A stretch of 64,000 nucleotides of DNA from NCBI GenBank assembly GCA_039566865.1, contig CM076956.1, positions 11,481,511-11,545,510 of the forward strand. Reading direction: 5' to 3'. The notes below the pieces were generated by a model. That model did not search any database. It worked only from the letters and a program-made list of their open reading frames with translations, and had not been told where the DNA came from. Every line of letters begins with the position of its first letter. Positions within the stretch are counted from its first letter, which is position 1. This DNA is from Aurelia coerulea. Lineage: Eukaryota; Cnidaria; Scyphozoa; Semaeostomeae; Ulmaridae. This document shows positions 59,426 to 64,000 of this stretch, in pieces. The position numbers were made by a program, and so were the translations under genes.

Positions 59426-59926
59426 GTAAAAAGAGAGGAACTTAGTACTTTTTTTCACTGATTTCTCCTGATTACCTTCGATTGTACTGATAGCACAGTT
59501 CCAATACTGAAGTGTGGATACATGGTTTCCACTTAGGCCAAATTCAATTTTCAGACAGTTTCAAATTTCAGCCTGCTCGCAAAGGACCATGGGATACAAT
59601 GGCTCTTTAATTTGAAAGCTAATCCCTTGAAAGCACAACTTCTCTGAAGTTTTTCATTTTGGTGCAAAAAATGCACTAAAAAGTACATATGTAACACAGC
59701 TAATCGGCTCAGGTCTCTCAGCACCCAGTTCAAGTCAGTGATCAATCTCTCGATAAAACATCTTTTGATTTCTTGAACATCTTTCGTGGCATGAACCCAT
59801 GCCATTAAAGCAGAGAGGAGAAAAACACTAAGATTACCCAAGATTACAATCACGTGGCTTGAAATGGGTAAAAGAAAACGCAGCCGATTGAGAGCATGTT
59901 TGTTTGAGATATCTCAAACATAAAAA

Positions 59927-60119
59927 GTGCCCTTGTTGGGGAGACGAGATACGCTTTGTCTGAGAAAACGTTTGTGTCCCCCCGTACGGTAGGTTAAAGC
60001 TCATGCGCAGTAGTGTTTTGGGGTCGAGTTCTGACGGGCGAATGAGCATTAACCTACTGCATGGGGGGACACATACGTTTCCTTGGACAAAGCGAATCTC
60101 GTCTCCCCAACAAGCCCAC
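59927..60119. mobile_element. Foldback MITE with about 80-bp arms
   Basis: CTTGTTGGGGAGACGAGATA, CGCTTTGTCTGAGAAAACG, TGTCCCCCC and TAGGTTAA are inverted at the right (TTAACCTA, GGGGGGACA, CGTTTCCTTGGACAAAGCG, TCTCGTCTCCCCAACAAG). A 20-bp perfect palindrome (59901-59920) lies just to the left. Confidence 0.75.
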
Positions 60120-60505
60120 AAACATAGACAGATGCATTTGTAATATTTCGTGGTTGATAAGTAAATGTTTACAACATCTTGGTCTATGAAATAGTGGTTA
60201 GTTCTTTGTTATGTCATTAGCGATCAAACAATAAAATGGTTACGCGCTGGTGCAAATTGCTATTATGCGCACGAAGCAACATCGAACGGTCGAAACAGCG
60301 AAGCAAAATAGGCGTATAAAAATGATACCTGTAAAGAGAAAAAACAGGAAAATTAAATAGAGAGTAAACATGATTGTCCTGAAAATAGGCCAACACGAAT
60401 GCGTGTACGTGTGAAAGTGCGTGTACGAATGCAAAGGAGAATGTTGTGAGTGAAGGTGTATCAATGTGCCTGTGAGTGCATGATTAGCTTTTGAATATAA
60501 CTTAC

Positions 60506-62955
60506 ACATTCGAGAATTTCATCGTCGATTTTTTCTTTCTTGTAGCTTTCGATTTCTCAAGCTCATCAATGTCTATTGATACTTCTCTGAAGGGTAACAC
60601 ATTCACTCCTCCAAAAACCCATGCTTTGCGTCTCTTATCATCTAAGCCATCACCAGTGATACTTGGCAAACTCCCCAACGATTTCGTCCTCCTTAGACGA
60701 CGTACACCATGCAGTTCCTCTTCAGTCTCGATTTCGTGCTGGACATCTCTTAACTCAGGCTCGAACACACTGTTTTGCCTAACTAACTTCACTCTCTCAA
60801 GCTCCTCGTCCATTTCAGCTCGTCTAGCTTCTTCTAAGGCAAGCCGCTCCATGCATTGATCGATGAAGCTCTCTCCCCGCTCTCTCAAATCTCTCAGCTC
60901 TTCTACTTCTTTCAAGAATTCTTCTCGAGAATTATCTGTGAAACGCGGTGGTATGTAAGCTGTTTCTGATCGAGAGCGGCGCACCATCTCTAGTTCCTCG
61001 TCAATCTCCTCCTTTCGTTTCTCCCAAGCTTCAACGATACTATCATCAATTTCCTGACTAGCAGCGTCGCCACGGCTCCTGCGAACCATGTCCAGCTCAA
61101 TATCAAGCTCTAATTTTCCTGCCTCATTTCCCTCATTGATATCATCAAGATTACCTAGGCTCACACTCAGACGACTTTGACGTACGATTTCAAAATCATT
61201 GGCGTTTTCGACTCGTCTCATCTCCCAGTATTTCTCAATGCTACTACCTGTGTCAACATCATCAATCGTCTCACGAGACTTTCGTACCATTTCTAACTCA
61301 TCTTCGAGCTCACCATTTTTCTCATCTAACTTATCAGCTGCATTCTGTGTTTCATCACGGCTCATACTCAGCCTGCTTTGACGTACCGACTCCAATTCCC
61401 GGTCGAGCTCATCTTGCTTTCTTTCCCAATACTTCACGATGCTATCCTCGATATCTGAGTCGATGGATTGTCGACTCTCTCTAACCATCTCTAATTCTGC
61501 TTCAAGATCATGTTTCTTCTGGCTATCAGCAGTATTGTTATTCTCATCAAAACTCTGACTGATGCGGATCTGGTGGACCATAGCTAGTTCCTTTTCAACA
61601 TCAGCCCTCCTCTTACTTTGAATCTCTGAATCATCTCCAAAGACATCATCACTAAATTCCCTAGAGACAAGGCGTACTTTTTTAATTTCAGCCAGCTCTT
61701 GCTCCACACTGCTAGATAAAGTTCTTCTATCGGAATCCCCCATGATATTGATTCCATGTGGAGCAGACTGATGCCGAGTGAGCTTTGTAGGGGACCAGGA
61801 CAAGCTCCTTCTTATCTCTATCACATTCTGCAACTCAGACTCGACACTTTTGTATCTCTTAACTTTCCTCTTTTTCTCATTTTCTAACGCTTTGAGACTG
61901 TTTTCCCTCATTCGTCGTATCATGCTCAATTCACTCTCCTTTTCCTTCATTCTAGCCTGCTCTTTCACTTGCACTACTGATCTCAATTTGGTAACATTTT
62001 GTTTTGCTCTGCTACTCTTAACCTCGGCTAGCTCCTTGTCTAGTTCTGCTGTCTTTGTTCTCATATATTCTCGAGTAGCCTTCTCAGATGCTGACAAATT
62101 TTTACCTTGCTCTTCATCTCCGATGGCAGCAGTTTTGAACAGCAGCTCTGAGTGAAGGAGCGCCTTCTTTTCAGCTTTCGATAATATTTCCTCGGTTATT
62201 TCCTCCTTTGGTCTGGACATCATTTCTTTTCCCATTTCGTCCTTCTTGGTCAGCGAATGATCTTTGCAGGAGCTATCCTCAACACTTATAATCATAGAAG
62301 AATGCTGAACAATAACAGGCTTGGATTCTACTATGAGACTTGCAATGTGCACCACAGGGGGTCCATCGTTACCAGGTGGGCTGATCACTGAGATATCTGA
62401 AATCCTTGACAACGAATTATCATTGATAGGGCTCTCTTGATGTTTCTTCACATAAGGTGTACTCGTTAACATTACTGGACTATTTTCGGAACGTTCTTGC
62501 GTGTCATCCTCTTCAGGCACTTCCTCCATGATCAACTCTGCAGCCTTTTCAGTAATCGCTTCATTGTCCATGACATACTGTGATTCGTCTCTAGCTTTTT
62601 CAACGATGTCATCCCCCGTGATATCTTTCTCATCAGCTACAGTTGCCTCATTTATTGATTCCTCGACAATGACATCCTCATCCTTGTCAAGAACTGTCAA
62701 AGTCGCTTTACTAGAGGGGACATCATCGAACCTAAGCTGAAATTTAACATGGAGTTCCTTTGTCTCATCTTTTTTATCTTGGTCTGAAATACCAAGACTT
62801 AAGGAGATATTCTCCATCTTTTTATAATCATTGATATCATTCACTTCGCACTCGACAGTCATACCTTCCTGAGCAACTTCAACGTCATTGCATTCTGTGA
62901 TAGTATCAGAAGAGCTGGCCTCGCTTTCATCTGAAATAAATGACACCGAGGTCAT
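60506..62955 (-). CDS. Coiled-coil protein with about 14 ELExVRxSR repeats (first coding exon, or whole gene)
   Basis: Family not recognised. ATG at 62955 has an in-frame TGA 15 nt upstream. The frame runs 816 codons to SNV, where AATGT|GTAAGT makes a good donor; the overlapping GTG TAA would otherwise end a single-exon, 817-residue protein. Residues 1-300 are acidic and Ser/Thr-rich, probably disordered. From about 300 to 780 helical segments recur: DKELAEVKSSR, EAELEMVRESR, DRELESVRQSR, EDELEMVRKSR, DIELDMVRRSR, DEELEMVRRSR, some preceded by SIVKYWERK-type stretches. Each segment ends in basic residues plus Ser, resembling basophilic kinase sites. The C-terminus is Lys-rich (ATRKKKS). No membrane segment or catalytic motif. 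Same strand as gene B downstream; a joint transcript is possible but unproven. A cytoskeletal role would be a guess. Confidence 0.75.
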
Positions 62956-63090
62956 TTTACTTCCGCTTCAGATGGACATAAGAGGAATGAACTCTGACAC
63001 TGACACTCTCCACCATTGGCCGTAACATTGTTAATTAGTGTATTAGTGATGTTACATTGTTAGGGTCAGTTAGCTTGGCTGTGTAAGTCA

Positions 63091-63175
63091 TATCTCCTCC
63101 GCAGAGGCTAGGAAAATTGATGAAATGTCAAATGAGTAGAATCGGTTTTCATAGCATCTGCGGAGGAGAGTGTAA
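63091..63175. repeat. Short inverted repeat with CTCCTCCGCAGA arms
   Basis: CATATCTCCTCCGCAGA and TCTGCGGAGGAGA face each other about 55 bp apart, upstream of the 62955 start. The same TCTGCGGAGGAGA string is found inside the foldback element at 39857-40048, suggesting a related fragment. Confidence 0.5.
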
Positions 63176-63179
63176 ATGT

Positions 63180-64000
63180 CATCTATGCAATGAGTTTTGT
63201 TTTATGGCAAAGAAACTTCTTCGCTACCGAAGTATCTGGCTAAATATTTTTGAAGGGATGGCAGGCTAAGGCGGGCTAAGGTTCAGGAGAAAACTGTGAA
63301 CTGTTCAAATAACCTACGCATGAGGGAAAACACGTGGGAAACGTGTCCATCAAAGCTCAAACCACTGAGATATCAAGACACATATGCTCCACAGAACACA
63401 AGTTATAGAGGAGAATTTAAGATACGTGGCCCCACAGGTTAGTTGCTAGAGCACTCAAATGCAAAATAACAGGGTCGAGCGTTCAATTCCCCCTCAGAAA
63501 ATTTATTCCCTCCACAGCCGCAGACTTATAATCTAAAACAGTCAACTCCGTTCTCTCTAAAGTGGACATCACTAGGCCCAAAATCGATATAACTTTCTGA
63601 AGCGTACAGCTCCAATCTAGATTTTAACTGGAATCCTAACTCTTCATTGAACTTCAACAGCAAAATTTTGACAAAGGTTAACTTGAAACCAGCAGAAGCC
63701 AAGCCAACCAAAAACCAGAGTACTTGGGACCAGATTTTAGTTTCAGTGTGTGGTAAAATTGTCAATGCTATTGCGAGATACAACAAGCTTTATTTTTCGT
63801 CAGCTTATGCTTGTCTCCGCATGTTTTTCATCACAAGCTGTCTGTCAAAATCTATCACAAAATATTCCCAAGACAATGCAACCAATAATGCAAACAGTGA
63901 AGGGCTGGCCTTACAATATTTGCACAGAGAAATTTTATATTCTCATACAAACTGTATAAAAAACGCAACCCCCGTTTGAAAGCCCACTGCTCCCTGGATA
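63180..64000. other. Right window end, no gene recognised
   Basis: AT-rich DNA with short unsupported frames. 63421-63490 has a weak tRNA-like look (TAGTTGCTAGAGCA and GGGTCGAGCGTTCAATTCC) but no consistent cloverleaf. Promoter or 5' UTR of the 62955 gene may extend into the first few hundred bases. Confidence 0.4.

Noticed and set aside
59551..60121. Minus-strand frames of 95-100 codons in the intron
   Set aside because: One overlaps a foldback MITE. Neither has matching splice phases or a known motif.
63421..63490. tRNA gene
   Set aside because: Weak A-box and B-box-like strings but no consistent acceptor or anticodon stems. At most a decayed tRNA-derived SINE.

Overview
The window is animal nuclear DNA, AT-rich, with spliced genes, satellites and many short DNA transposons. 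Two conserved spliced genes (SLC35A3-type nucleotide-sugar transporter, ZRANB2-type splicing factor), intron-rich structure and many MITE-like elements fit an early-branching metazoan. A coral or sea anemone is my best guess, but that is inference from style and not from a marker gene.

Layout. 1-14549 is an unbroken 69-bp satellite (about 210 monomers) with patchwork higher-order repeats. It ends at a 693-bp non-autonomous transposon (14554-15246). 15.2-18.8 kb is gene-poor and holds inverted-repeat elements. 18837-27731 (minus) is a seven-exon UDP-GlcNAc/UDP-Gal transporter gene, and its introns carry nested MITEs and a degenerate hammerhead-ribozyme-like motif. It is divergent from an eleven-exon ZRANB2 gene (27993-34386, plus) across a 261-bp shared promoter region. 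35179-38668 is a second satellite, of 97-bp units.

The right half carries an unusual minus-strand locus. Gene A (40187-44166), gene B (last exon 52481-57997) and an upstream exon (60506-62955) encode acidic, repeat-built proteins that I do not recognise. Genes A and B are paralogues built on an 18-residue MTVEEYLK-type helical repeat plus a roughly 125-residue second repeat. Gene A is cut by a hAT-like element with an 8-bp target duplication. Removing the element and one duplication restores a single 1175-codon frame. Gene B has about 52 nearly identical 54-bp units and two frame breaks inside the array. The upstream exon encodes about 14 ELExVRxSR helical repeats and may or may not be spliced to gene B.

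Intergenic DNA between these genes is mostly MITE-like elements, many with clear target-site duplications (TA, TAA, TTAA, 8 bp, 9 bp), several of them nested. The most novel material is the MTVEEYLK gene family and the satellite architecture. No CRISPR array, rRNA gene or convincing tRNA was seen.
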